From Hahella sp050299855 (GTDB taxonomy: Bacteria > Pseudomonadota > Gammaproteobacteria > Pseudomonadales > Oleiphilaceae): a stretch of 64,000 bases of DNA. Shown here piece after piece: positions 8,793 to 17,058 of the stretch. Position 1 is the stretch's first letter. The number at the start of each line of letters is the position of its first letter. Position numbers and translations under genes: made by a program. The notes beneath the pieces were generated by a model. It had not been told where the DNA came from, did not search any database, and saw nothing but the letters and a program-made list of their open reading frames with translations. The DNA is taken from assembly GCA_050299855.1 (NCBI GenBank), contig JBNKWQ010000018.1, positions 186,001-250,000 on the forward strand, written 5' to 3'.

Positions 8793-10073
8793 CTATTGTG
8801 ATGCAGCCTTCACGTCCGCCACCACCCGCCGATTCTGGGCTCGCCCTGCGGCAGTACCGTTGTCAGCGACAGGGGCTTCCTCGCCGTAACCCACTGCCTG
8901 CAGTCGGGTGGCCTCAATACCATATTGACTAACCAGAGCATCTTTGACGGTATCTGCACGACGCTGGGACAGCTGCTTGTTATAGGCAGCGCTTCCGCTG
9001 TCATCAGTATGACCTTCAATGACCACTTTGCTGTCCGGATACTGGCGCATGAATTCAGCCAATTTTTCCAGATCATCAGCGTGAGTGTTTTGCAAATCTG
9101 CGGAATTGCTGGCAAAGGTCAATCCCAAAGTAAAAGTCGCTGCTTCCGCCAGGCGCTCGCGGCAACCGCGCTTGTCGACTTTTGCACCCGCTGGCGTGCC
9201 TGGGCAGGCATCTGAGCTGTCAGCCACACCGTCTTTATCGGAATCCAATGGACAACCCTTCAGGTCAACCTTAACTCCGGCGGGAGTATTCGGGCATTGA
9301 TCCGCCTGATCCATAATGCCATCGCCATCCAGGTCACTTTCTACAGGGCAGCCGGTGTCATCCACTTCTGTACCTGCCCGGGTGTTAGGACATTGATCGG
9401 CCGAATCCAATACTCCGTCATTGTCAGAGTCCTTTTCAACTTCACAGCCATCGGCATCGACATCGGCCCCGTATTTAGTGCCGGGACACGCATCTTCATC
9501 GTCAAATACACCATCTTCATCACTGTCTTCCGGGGCCATGCTGCTGCCACCAAGCATGGTAACAAGGCCCAGATTCATGGTGGTGTCTTTAGATTCGTCT
9601 TCTTCGCCGTATACCCCTCTGACATCCAGGCGCAGATCCAGAGCTTCGCTGATTTCGTGTTTGATGCCCACACCGAGGTTGTATTGGGTTTCGATCTCTT
9701 TGTTATTTTCGGGGAAATCAAACTTGTTATGCGACACGCCGCCAATGATAAAAGGCCGCCAGGCTTCGCCGGGATTGAAATGATACAACCCATCCAGACG
9801 ATAGAATTTCTGATCCACTTCAAAGGAGTTGTCGTTGTCGCCGGCCAGATCTGCAAACCCGCCGATAACTTCAGCCGAAAAGCGGCTGGTGAAATCGTAT
9901 CCGAGCCCTAAACCGTAGTTTGGATCATTTTCCAGATTGCGTTCCTGGTCAAAAAAGGTGTAGCCCAGCAGGCCAGTGAGGTAAAAGCCGGTATCTCGTT
10001 CACGGGCCTGGGTTGGGGAGGAGGCAGCAATAGCTCCAGCCATGAAAAGTGCGGAGAAAGTAGTAAGTTTCAT
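8793..10073 (-). CDS. OmpA-family porin with thrombospondin type 3 calcium repeats
   Basis: 426 residues with three parts. First, a signal peptide (cleaved after TQA) and an ~160-residue OmpA-type beta-barrel. Second, five calcium-binding thrombospondin type 3 repeats from residue ~180 to ~300 (DSDEDGVFDDEDACP and variants DSDNDGVLDSADQCP, DLDGDGIMDQADQCP, DSDKDGVADSSDACP). Third, a C-terminal peptidoglycan-binding OmpA domain with VVIEGHTDDSGS and NRRV. It tethers the outer membrane to peptidoglycan; the acidic repeats would stiffen with Ca2+. It resembles OprF/OmpA proteins of marine gammaproteobacteria. A clear terminator follows. Confidence 0.93.
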   Translation of the reverse strand: MKLTTFSALFMAGAIAASSPTQARERDTGFYLTGLLGYTFFDQERNLENDPNYGLGLGYDFTSRFSAEVIGGFADLAGDNDNSFEVDQKFYRLDGLYHFNPGEAWRPFIIGGVSHNKFDFPENNKEIETQYNLGVGIKHEISEALDLRLDVRGVYGEEDESKDTTMNLGLVTMLGGSSMAPEDSDEDGVFDDEDACPGTKYGADVDADGCEVEKDSDNDGVLDSADQCPNTRAGTEVDDTGCPVESDLDGDGIMDQADQCPNTPAGVKVDLKGCPLDSDKDGVADSSDACPGTPAGAKVDKRGCRERLAEAATFTLGLTFASNSADLQNTHADDLEKLAEFMRQYPDSKVVIEGHTDDSGSAAYNKQLSQRRADTVKDALVSQYGIEATRLQAVGYGEEAPVADNGTAAGRAQNRRVVADVKAASQ

Positions 10074-10165
10074 AGTGATCTCTATCTGTATATAAGCTCG
10101 GACTAAAACTGCCTGACCGTAGTCATAGTCCGAGGGGTCCTTGTTTATAGCCTGACTACCTGAAA

Positions 10166-10214
10166 AGACTAGTTTGACTCTTGATACATAAAGACTAATT
10201 TGGCTCTTGATACA
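10166..10214 (-). repeat. 26-bp tandem duplication covering the mscS tail
   Basis: The 23-base unit at 10192-10214 (last codons and stop of mscS) is repeated with two mismatches at 10166-10188. The downstream copy would encode the same last residues plus stop, so the duplication leaves the gene intact. Confidence 0.85.
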
Positions 10215-11013
10215 AATGTACGTCGCGTTGTGGGAATGGAATGGAAATGCCTTCCTGGTCGAATTTCTTCTTCACGGTTTCATGCATATCGAAATAGACG
10301 CCCCAATAATCAGCCGTAGCCACCCAGGTTCTAACGGTAATATTGACTGAGCTGTCTGCAAGTTCCGAGACAACAACCAGCGGGGCCGGGTCTTTTAGAA
10401 TACGGGCATCAGCCTCGATAATCGACTTGATAACATCCTTGGCTTTATCGATGTCATCTCCATAACCGATACCAAACAGCATATCCACGCGACGGGTAGC
10501 CTCTGCACCGATATTGATCAGTGGATTATTGGCAAGATTTGAATTGGGTATGATGACTTTGCGATTGTCTGGTGTCATCAACACAGTGGTGAAAATCTGA
10601 ATTTCCCGCACCGTGCCTACATAACCGGCGCCATCGATCACATCGCCTACACGGAAGGGCTTGAATGTGAGAATTAGAACCCCACTGGCAAAATTGGACA
10701 AGTTGCCCTGTAGTGCCAGGCCAATTGCCAGGCCTGCGGCACCAAGTACAGCGATGAAAGATGTGGTTTCAATCCCGATCATGGATGCAACGCTTATCAG
10801 CAATAACGCTTTCAGCATTACGGAGGCCAAGCTGTGGATGAACTTGGTCAGTGTGGGATCAAACTTTTTCTGCAGGCTCTTATCGGTCAGGTTCAGCAGG
10901 CGGTTGATAATCCACAAGCCGATGATCAGTGTCAGTACAGCAAGCAGCAGTTGTGGGGCGTACTCGATGGCCAGCTCAATGGCTTTTTGAACATATTGAT
11001 CAACATTGTCCAT
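10195..11013 (-). CDS. mscS: Small-conductance mechanosensitive channel, MscS family
   Basis: 272 residues, close to E. coli MscS (286). Three N-terminal membrane helices are followed by the pore helix GAAGLAIGLALQGNLSNFASGVLIL near residue ~94-118, whose alternating glycine/alanine pattern is diagnostic. Then comes the beta domain (FKPFRVGDVI, PNSNLANNPLINI). It forms a homoheptameric tension-gated channel that releases solutes on hypo-osmotic shock, which suits a salt-exposed organism. Confidence 0.93.
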   Translation of the reverse strand: MDNVDQYVQKAIELAIEYAPQLLLAVLTLIIGLWIINRLLNLTDKSLQKKFDPTLTKFIHSLASVMLKALLLISVASMIGIETTSFIAVLGAAGLAIGLALQGNLSNFASGVLILTFKPFRVGDVIDGAGYVGTVREIQIFTTVLMTPDNRKVIIPNSNLANNPLINIGAEATRRVDMLFGIGYGDDIDKAKDVIKSIIEADARILKDPAPLVVVSELADSSVNITVRTWVATADYWGVYFDMHETVKKKFDQEGISIPFPQRDVHLYQEPN

Positions 11014-11189
11014 ACATTCTCCTTATATGGCAGTCGTTGTAGTTATCATATTTTTTTGATTCTATCTTTGAGACATGGGTGTCGCCGGGGTAATACCCTG
11101 AAAGCAGTCTATCAGAACACCATCGGTTGCCAACTATTTTCATGATCACCAGATTCAAAATAGAGATTAGTGTCGCAAGCATATAGTCT

Positions 11190-11230
11190 TAATGGCTATC
11201 ACTGGAGTCCTAATGGCTATTGCTGGAATC
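11190..11230 (+). repeat. 21-bp imperfect tandem repeat
   Basis: TAATGGCTATCACTGGAGTC (11190-11209) is followed one base later by TAATGGCTATTGCTGGAATC (11211-11230), 17 of 20 bases identical. It lies in the ~290-base gap between mscS and the methyltransferase gene, where no gene is seen. Confidence 0.75.
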
Positions 11231-11304
11231 GACTGGAGAAGGGCTATTCGGAGCGCCAGGATCGTTGGCTGTTAGTTGGTAAATAGAAATGGGTTAAGTA
11301 CGCT

Positions 11305-12012
11305 GTGCAGGAAAAACTGTTATCTAGGGTAGATTCGCAAGTGGCAGGATTATCGGCTGATTTGTTGGCGGCCGATTTGCTGGTAATGGCATTGCAAAAA
11401 ACGTTGCCTAATGGGCGTTTGCTGGCAACCAGGCTTACCCTGGTCCCGGAAATAGCGCTACGCCTGTTTGACCCCGCGGTATTGGAAGGCCCCATACCCA
11501 GTGAGGTTGCACAGGCGGTGATGGCTGAGCCTGCCTATTGGTCTTTTTGTTGGGCCAGCGGCCAGGTGCTTGCACGGTTTATTCTTGACCATCCACATTA
11601 TGCTGCGGGTAAAACCGTCGTAGATGTCGGGTCGGGGTCAGGTGTCGTCGCCATTGCTGCCGCGTTGGCTGGGGCTGGAAAGGCAATTGCCGTGGATATT
11701 GATCCGGTGTCCAGGCAGGCAGTAGAGGATAATGCGAAACTGAATCGGGTTACCATAGACGTTAGAGCTGCGCTCCCATCCGAACTTAATATTGAACTTC
11801 TAACCGCAGCAGATATTTTATATGACCGTGAAAATCTGGCCCTGCTGCCAGAGTTCAGGCAGCAGGCGGCACAAGTGCTACTAGCAGATTCAAGGGTAAA
11901 AAACCTCAATGAGGAAGGTTATACCAAATTAGCCGTGGCAGAAGCGCGTACCTGCCCAGATTTGAATGAATTTGAAGAATTTAATCAGGTGAGAATTTAT
12001 TTGGCCGAATAG
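11305..12012 (+). CDS. Class I SAM-dependent methyltransferase (COG3897-like)
   Basis: A 235-residue cytosolic protein. The SAM-binding motif VVDVGSGSGVVAIAAALAGA is near residue ~105, followed by AVDIDP. The preceding YWSFCWASGQVLARFI segment is characteristic of the nicotinamide N-methyltransferase/ETFB lysine methyltransferase-like group. The start is a GTG at 11305. The substrate cannot be assigned; lysine methylation of a protein is one possibility by family. Confidence 0.8.
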   Translation: MQEKLLSRVDSQVAGLSADLLAADLLVMALQKTLPNGRLLATRLTLVPEIALRLFDPAVLEGPIPSEVAQAVMAEPAYWSFCWASGQVLARFILDHPHYAAGKTVVDVGSGSGVVAIAAALAGAGKAIAVDIDPVSRQAVEDNAKLNRVTIDVRAALPSELNIELLTAADILYDRENLALLPEFRQQAAQVLLADSRVKNLNEEGYTKLAVAEARTCPDLNEFEEFNQVRIYLAE

Positions 12013-12071
12013 TGCTGATGGACGGTTTTAAACCTGTATTCAATCAGAGTAGTCTTAAAAAAATACAGGCG

Positions 12072-12099
12072 AAAAAAAAGGCAACCAAGGTTGCCTTTT
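12072..12099 (-). terminator. Terminator of the CsrB-like RNA (works both ways)
   Basis: GGCAACC and GGTTGCC form a stem. On the minus strand it is followed by eight T residues, ending the small RNA. On the plus strand TTTT follows, so it can also stop the methyltransferase transcript. Confidence 0.88.
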
Positions 12100-12270
12100 A
12101 AAATAGGTCGATGACATCCAAGTCTCCCAATCCTTGGGAAAGTATCTTTCCTGATACTAGCGGTAGTCCGTGAAAAATTAAAATCCCTTAAGCTCAATCC
12201 GTTGTCCCTGCTTCCCTTCACATCATGTGAAGAAGCCATCCTGGATAATCCATCCCTGTCGTCCTTGACC
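12072..12270 (-). ncRNA. CsrB/RsmZ-family CsrA-sequestering small RNA
   Basis: The minus strand between about 12264 and 12117 contains 13 GGA motifs, many in hairpin loops: GTATC-AGGAAA-GATAC (12142-12157), CCCA-AGGAT-TGGG (12126-12138), GGAT-GGATT-ATCC (12243-12255) and GAC-TTGGAT-GTC (12113-12124), plus a TTCACATGATGTGAA stem. A strong terminator closes it at 12072. A -10 box (TATAGT, 12277-12282) places the start near 12270, and a GacA/UvrY-like box lies ~178 bases upstream, as for rsmZ. CsrB-type RNAs bind many copies of CsrA/RsmA and relieve translational repression. The overlapping open frame on this strand reads across the terminator and matches nothing known, so I treat it as non-coding. 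Confidence 0.85.
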
Positions 12271-12276
12271 AGAGCT

Positions 12277-12282
12277 ACTATA
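12277..12282 (-). promoter_or_regulatory. -10 box of the CsrB-like RNA
   Basis: TATAGT on the minus strand, with no good -35 at 16-18 bases, as expected for an activator-dependent promoter. Transcription would start near 12270. Confidence 0.5.
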
Positions 12283-12438
12283 CTCGCGTTCATATGACTT
12301 TTTTGTGACAGCCTTTCCTCTGTATATCACAGACTGTTTCTTTTTGGGTTGGAGTTGTATTAAAAACAATAGGTTAGAAATAATAGGCTGGAACTGGATT
12401 GGAAGCGTACAGCAATAAAAGCGATTATCTTACTCTCG

Positions 12439-12456
12439 TGTGAGATATCTCGCACA
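12439..12456 (-). promoter_or_regulatory. GacA/UvrY-type upstream activating sequence
   Basis: TGTGAGATATCTCGCACA matches the GacA consensus TGTAAG-N6-CTTACA at 9 of 12 defined positions and contains the palindrome GAGATATCTC. It lies about 178 bases upstream of the predicted start of the CsrB-like RNA, the spacing seen for rsm genes. This supports control by a GacS/GacA (BarA/UvrY) system encoded elsewhere. Confidence 0.6.
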
Positions 12457-12542
12457 AAGCTATGCGGCGATGTCTCAACTGGCGATTTACTGACCGTCGG
12501 AGACCTGGAGCCAATCGGTATTGGGGTACTGATGCTTAGCCC

Positions 12543-12956
12543 TTAACTTCCATTTAATGTCTGGCCGAGTAACTGCTTTCGGAGAAAATGGTAAAGCGTC
12601 AGACCTACTAGTATGCCCGCAGCATCTGCCGCCATGTCGGCGATGCTGAAACTGCGATAGGGTAGAAACCATTGCGAGAGTTCGATAAAGACTCCATATC
12701 CAAATATGCAGACTGCCAACTGCAAATTGCTGAATTTGGCATGGGTTAACCGATAGCTGATCAGCAGGGCAAAAAAACCGGCAAAATGGAGCAATTTATC
12801 GTTCATCGAAGGGCCAGGTGTATACTCCATAGGAACAACCGATCCGATATAGATCAGCAGGGTAAGCCCATAAGCGCACAGTCGGGTCAAGGGGTGTGAG
12901 CAAAATGGTCGAATGCTGATGCAGATCGTTTGAATAAAAGACAATGGCTGGGGCAT
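12543..12956 (-). CDS. VanZ-like membrane protein
   Basis: A 137-residue inner-membrane protein with about four helices and the VanZ-family pattern NDKLLHFAGFFALLISY, then IELSQWFLPYRSFSIADMAADAAGILVG. The start at 12956 has AGGAAA upstream; a longer frame to 13085 would collide with the divergent DUF2971 gene. VanZ-like proteins outside glycopeptide operons have no defined role. Confidence 0.82.
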   Translation of the reverse strand: MPQPLSFIQTICISIRPFCSHPLTRLCAYGLTLLIYIGSVVPMEYTPGPSMNDKLLHFAGFFALLISYRLTHAKFSNLQLAVCIFGYGVFIELSQWFLPYRSFSIADMAADAAGILVGLTLYHFLRKQLLGQTLNGS

Positions 12957-13003
12957 AGGGTTTTCCTGAATAGTGTGCTGTTTGCGCTGATGCAGGGTGA
13001 TTT

Positions 13004-13852
13004 GTGACGCTATATCTATTTTCCAATGAATTAAGTCTGCGAGTGCTGCGCGATGGCCGACTGCCTCTGGTGGCCGTTGACGCACTCACTGATCCTTTTT
13101 TGGATTCACGGCTTCCCCTGCACGAAACCCGGCAAATCCCGATTGCTGAATCTGAATTTAAGAATGAACTGCAGCGCCAGTACATTGCACTGCCTGAAGA
13201 TCTTCGCAGTATCGTGAGTTTTGATTATTTTGTACAGGAAGCCTCGCGGCGGCGGAGCGATATCGAGTCTGCAATGCAGAGTCGCCGGCAAATAACCCCC
13301 TTGTATCTTGATCAGGCGTTACGGGCCAAATTAGTATTGGGGTGCTTTTTCGAGCATATCGACCAGCCTGATTTGTGGGAGCAATACGGTGGCCGGCATT
13401 GCGGTATGGCTTTGGAAATCGACGTGAATGCTGCCCAGTTCAATACGGCCACCTACGAAAATCAGCCACAGTATTTTGCCGAGGTAAACTATGTGGATGA
13501 GCGGCCAGTGGTGGGGCATGAAGTTCATGAATCTCCGCTGTTGCAGAAATTTCGCCCGCTTTTTCACCGCCCCATCATGTATGCGCATCAAGGAGAATGG
13601 CGTTTGGTGAGGCCGTTGTCAGCTGCCCAGAAAATGGGAACCAATCCGCAGGGACAAGCATTGGGGTTTTATAAATTTCCCTCCGCTGCACTGACAGGTA
13701 TTGTGTTTGGTTGTTATGCCTCATCCCAGGAGGTTGAACATGTCAGTTCAGCGGTTGCCTTGGATATGCGCTATCGGCATGTCAAACTGTGGCAGCTGCA
13801 TAAAGATCCGGTGCGGTATCTTTTCCACAAAGACCCTGTTACCCCTGGGTGA
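13004..13852 (+). CDS. DUF2971 domain protein
   Basis: 282 residues. Family features include the LYLF start, ALTDPFLD, FFEHIDQPDLWEQYGGRHCGMALEID and EWRLVRP, followed by GIVFGCYAS. DUF2971 proteins are cytosolic and of unknown function; some occur in accessory or defence contexts, but nothing here points that way. The start is GTG at 13004 with AGGGTGA upstream. It is divergent from the VanZ-like gene, and the intergenic space is only 47 bases. Confidence 0.8.
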   Translation: MTLYLFSNELSLRVLRDGRLPLVAVDALTDPFLDSRLPLHETRQIPIAESEFKNELQRQYIALPEDLRSIVSFDYFVQEASRRRSDIESAMQSRRQITPLYLDQALRAKLVLGCFFEHIDQPDLWEQYGGRHCGMALEIDVNAAQFNTATYENQPQYFAEVNYVDERPVVGHEVHESPLLQKFRPLFHRPIMYAHQGEWRLVRPLSAAQKMGTNPQGQALGFYKFPSAALTGIVFGCYASSQEVEHVSSAVALDMRYRHVKLWQLHKDPVRYLFHKDPVTPG

Positions 13853-13941
13853 TTTTCAATGCGGAACAGGTTTGGTTTGGGTGCTACTACTGAATCTCAC
13901 TCTTTTAGTTATTCATTCATTTGTAAGTATAAGGAAGGTGT

Positions 13942-14712
13942 ATGACGCCATTTATGACCGGCATACAGGATGTCGTCGACGGATTTAAAATGATCCAGGA
14001 ACCTAAATTACGAATATTTGTGGTCATCCCCCTGTTGATCAATATTGTCGTTTTCGTTGGTTTTTTCTGGATACTTGGACATTATTTTTCCGGCTGGGTA
14101 GATAGTCTGATTAACTGGTTGCCTGACTGGGAATGGCTGGCCGTGATCCGCTGGTTGTTGTGGATATTTTTCTCTTTCATGGTCATCCTGCTGGTGGCTT
14201 ATGCGTTCGTGTTTGTGGCAACGTTGATCGGCGCACCATTTTATGGCCTGTTGGCCGAACAGGTGGAACACAAGCTCACCGGGCAAAAGGTGAGCGAGTC
14301 GACTCCCTGGAAGTCAGTAATAATGTCTATACCCCGTAGTATCAGTCGTGAAATCGCCAAGCTGCTTTATTACCTTCCCCGTGCATTGGGTATTTTTATC
14401 CTCGGATTTATTCCGCCGGTGAACACGGCAGCACCCTTTCTATGGGCAATGTTCTCCAGCTGGACCATGGCACTTGAGTTTCTGGATTACCCAGCGGACA
14501 CGCACAAAAAATCCATCTCCGAACTTAAAGTTTTTATGCGAGAGAACCGCGCCCGCACCTTTGGGTTCGGCCTGATTTCCTGGGTTTGTACTTTGGTGCC
14601 ATTGTTGAATCTGGTGTCGATGCAGGCGAGTGTCGCGGGAGGGGTAAAATTCTGGCTACAGGTGGAAGGCCGGTTATCCTCCGGAGAAGATGCTTTGCGT
14701 GCATTCCGGTAA
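13942..14712 (+). CDS. cysZ: CysZ/EI24-family sulfate permease
   Basis: 256 residues, four to six membrane helices. The family-typical N-terminus (GIQDVVDGFKMIQEPKLRIFVVIPLLIN) and the segment GFIPPVNTAAPFLWAMFSSWTMALEFLDYP are near identical in character to E. coli CysZ (253 residues). CysZ passes sulfate across the inner membrane for cysteine synthesis. No cys genes are adjacent. AAGGAAGG precedes the ATG. Confidence 0.9.
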   Translation: MTPFMTGIQDVVDGFKMIQEPKLRIFVVIPLLINIVVFVGFFWILGHYFSGWVDSLINWLPDWEWLAVIRWLLWIFFSFMVILLVAYAFVFVATLIGAPFYGLLAEQVEHKLTGQKVSESTPWKSVIMSIPRSISREIAKLLYYLPRALGIFILGFIPPVNTAAPFLWAMFSSWTMALEFLDYPADTHKKSISELKVFMRENRARTFGFGLISWVCTLVPLLNLVSMQASVAGGVKFWLQVEGRLSSGEDALRAFR

Positions 14713-14763
14713 AAACCGGTCTAGCCTTATAGTGGGTCCATAATCAGGTAGGCAGCCTTAGGA

Positions 14764-15636
14764 ATGTCAGTCAAAGTATTAATTGTTGATGATGCCAGCT
14801 TCGTGCGGGATATGGTGAAGCGTTCAATGCGCACCTACTTTCCGGATGCGAAGGTGGAAGAGGCTATAAATGGACGCAAAGCCCAGATCATGATGAGCAA
14901 GAGCCATTTTGATCTGATTCTCTGTGACTGGGAAATGCCCGAAATGTCCGGCCTGGAATTGTTGCAGTGGGCCCGTCAGCATGAAACCTACCAAAAGACC
15001 CCTTTTGTCATGGTAACCAGCCGGGGAGACCGCGACCACGTAGTGGAAGCGGTACAACAGGGGGTTTCCGACTACCTTTCCAAGCCCTTCAGTCCGGAAA
15101 TGCTGGCACAGAAAGTGGTCAAGCAGATCGGCAAGAAACTCAAACAGGCATCCACCCCCAAAGCTTCCAGTTCACCTCTGGCTGGCGATTCTGCAAACGT
15201 TCTCACTGCCGCCACTGATAAAGCCAAGCAGGCACCATCACCCAAGGTGACCCAGGCGCTTGGTGATAGCGTGTCGGTGTTGACCGGCGGCGCCGGTAAG
15301 CCTGTTGAAGCTAAAGCACCCAGTGGCGCAAAGGCGACAATCGCGCAAATTCGCTTTGCTGACTTCAATCTTCCCTGTGTTATCAAGGCTATCACCCTTA
15401 ACGAAGTCAAAGTCATTGCCAAGCGTGGTGAGCGTTTTCCGATGATTCTGGATCCGGCTGTGGTGGATATTGAAGTGGAAGAGGGAAGTATTATTGAGCG
15501 CATCAATGGCTACGTGCACATGCTGCAGGCAGTGGAAAAACGAATGGACACTGACCTTATCAGCCTGGTGATTCGCTTTGTGGATGAGGACCCTGAAAAA
15601 ATGGCGTCGCTGTCAAAATTTATCGCCAAGTTCTAA
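14764..15636 (+). CDS. CheY-type response regulator with C-terminal PilZ-like domain
   Basis: 290 residues. Residues 1-125 form a receiver domain: acidic DD at 9-10, phospho-acceptor D55 (LILCDWEMPEMSG), switch Ser/Thr in VMVTSRGD, and the K of LSKPFSP. A ~60-residue Ala/Ser/Lys-rich linker follows. The ~100-residue C-terminal domain (ADFNLPCVIKAITLNEVKVIAKRGERFP) has a PilZ-like strand pattern but lacks a clear RxxxR c-di-GMP motif. The neighbour order with phoR-phoB matches the orphan regulator next to phoBR in Pseudomonas. No partner kinase is adjacent except PhoR. The output is unknown. Confidence 0.75.
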   Translation: MSVKVLIVDDASFVRDMVKRSMRTYFPDAKVEEAINGRKAQIMMSKSHFDLILCDWEMPEMSGLELLQWARQHETYQKTPFVMVTSRGDRDHVVEAVQQGVSDYLSKPFSPEMLAQKVVKQIGKKLKQASTPKASSSPLAGDSANVLTAATDKAKQAPSPKVTQALGDSVSVLTGGAGKPVEAKAPSGAKATIAQIRFADFNLPCVIKAITLNEVKVIAKRGERFPMILDPAVVDIEVEEGSIIERINGYVHMLQAVEKRMDTDLISLVIRFVDEDPEKMASLSKFIAKF

Positions 15637-15693
15637 ACGTCAATTGGCCCTAGCCATATTCAGCAAGACTCCAATGATTGTGATTGATACAGC

Positions 15694-17019
15694 TTAGCTG
15701 TTTTCCAGTGCTTTCGCTTCCGGGTCAGGTTGGATTATCCGGCGTACGGGGAAATGGCAGATGAAAGTACTTCCTTCGCCAAACTGGCTTTTGATTTCCA
15801 ACTCACCCTCATGGTTAATCAGAACGTGTTTTACAATTGCCAGCCCAAGCCCGGTGCCGCCGGTTTCGGATGCCCTTGAGGGATCTGCTCGATAGAATCG
15901 CTCTGTCAGCCGGGGAATATGCTGGGGGTCGATGCCAATACCTGTGTCCTGAACAGAGAAATGCACCCCATTTTCATCCTCATGCCAGCGTACTTTAATC
16001 TCACCTTTGGCCGGAGTGTATTTCACGGCATTCAGCAGAATATTGGAAAACGCACTCTGCAGCTGGGTGGTGTTGCCTTTCAGGTGGGCCTTGGAGGCGA
16101 TTTCCAGAGTGATCTGGTGCTGCTTTTCCGTATTGAGAGTTTTGGCGTCGTGGCAGATGGTATGCAGAATCTGATGGATATCCACATCAGTTTGTACAAA
16201 ATTCTGGCCATCATTTTCAATCTTGGACAGCAGCAGCAAATCATTGACCAGTGCCTCCATCCGTCGTCCCTGTTGTTCCATCTGAGTTAACGGGCGACGC
16301 CAACGTGGCGGCAGGGAATCAGCATTGTCGATCAAAGTTTCCAGGTAACCGGTGATAACGGTCAAGGGCGTACGTAGCTCGTGGGAAACATTGGATACGA
16401 AGTCGCGTCGCATTTCCTCCAATCGGAACAGGCGGGTGACGTCCTGCACCATGATCAGACGGTCATCCTCGCCAAACAGGGTAATCTGTACCTGCAGCTT
16501 GATGTTGGGATTGTTGGGGGCATTAATCAGCAATGGCTCCTGATATTTTTTGGAGCTGAAATAACGCTTGAATATCGGAGTGCGGATCAGGTTGTAGATC
16601 AGCTGACCGCGATCTGTAGGATGGCGAAAGCCGAGTAGCTTTTCGGCGGCTTCATTCCACCAGTCCATGGCACCAAAGCTGTCGGTCATGACCACGGCAT
16701 CCCGCAGGGCGTTGGTAGATTCCTGAATGCGGTTGATCATCGCCTGTAGACGGTCGCGGGACTTATAGTGGTCTTTTTGCAAGCGGTGAATGCCGTCGAA
16801 AATATCACCCCAAAGACCGGAACTTTCTGGTGGATTGGTGACATCGGATTGGTAAAGCCACTGATGCAGGCGATAGGACTGAATCAGTGACCAGCTCAGG
16901 CAAGCGCCCAAAAACAGGACGAGTGTCCAGGCCGGCTCACCTAACATCAGTCCGAAAACGAAGGCAAACGCGAGGCTCGTCAGCACAAGTCGAATGTGAT
17001 GGCCGGCTTTTTTATTCAT
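15694..17019 (-). CDS. phoR: Phosphate regulon sensor kinase PhoR
   Basis: 441 residues. Two N-terminal membrane helices (residues ~10-45), a DUF3329-type linker and a PAS domain (~105-195) lead to the HisKA helix with H213 (VSNVSHELRTPLTVITGYLE). The ATPase domain follows: N-box AFSNILLNAVKYTP, G1 DTGIGID, and G2 GGTGLGLAIVKH. It autophosphorylates on phosphate limitation and passes the phosphate to PhoB. It is transcribed downstream of phoB in one operon. PhoU and the Pst proteins at 1-2123 supply its input. Confidence 0.96.
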   Translation of the reverse strand: MNKKAGHHIRLVLTSLAFAFVFGLMLGEPAWTLVLFLGACLSWSLIQSYRLHQWLYQSDVTNPPESSGLWGDIFDGIHRLQKDHYKSRDRLQAMINRIQESTNALRDAVVMTDSFGAMDWWNEAAEKLLGFRHPTDRGQLIYNLIRTPIFKRYFSSKKYQEPLLINAPNNPNIKLQVQITLFGEDDRLIMVQDVTRLFRLEEMRRDFVSNVSHELRTPLTVITGYLETLIDNADSLPPRWRRPLTQMEQQGRRMEALVNDLLLLSKIENDGQNFVQTDVDIHQILHTICHDAKTLNTEKQHQITLEIASKAHLKGNTTQLQSAFSNILLNAVKYTPAKGEIKVRWHEDENGVHFSVQDTGIGIDPQHIPRLTERFYRADPSRASETGGTGLGLAIVKHVLINHEGELEIKSQFGEGSTFICHFPVRRIIQPDPEAKALENS

Positions 17020-17058
17020 AGTCTGGCGGCGCTGATGCTCTAACGGCTGATTAACTGG

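Noticed and set aside
11997..12293. 98-codon open frame on the minus strand
   Set aside because: It runs through the CsrB-like RNA and its terminator, has no ribosome site, and the GGA-in-loop pattern explains the sequence better.
12543..13085. Longer start for the VanZ-like protein
   Set aside because: It would overlap the divergent DUF2971 gene; the ATG at 12956 has a good ribosome site.
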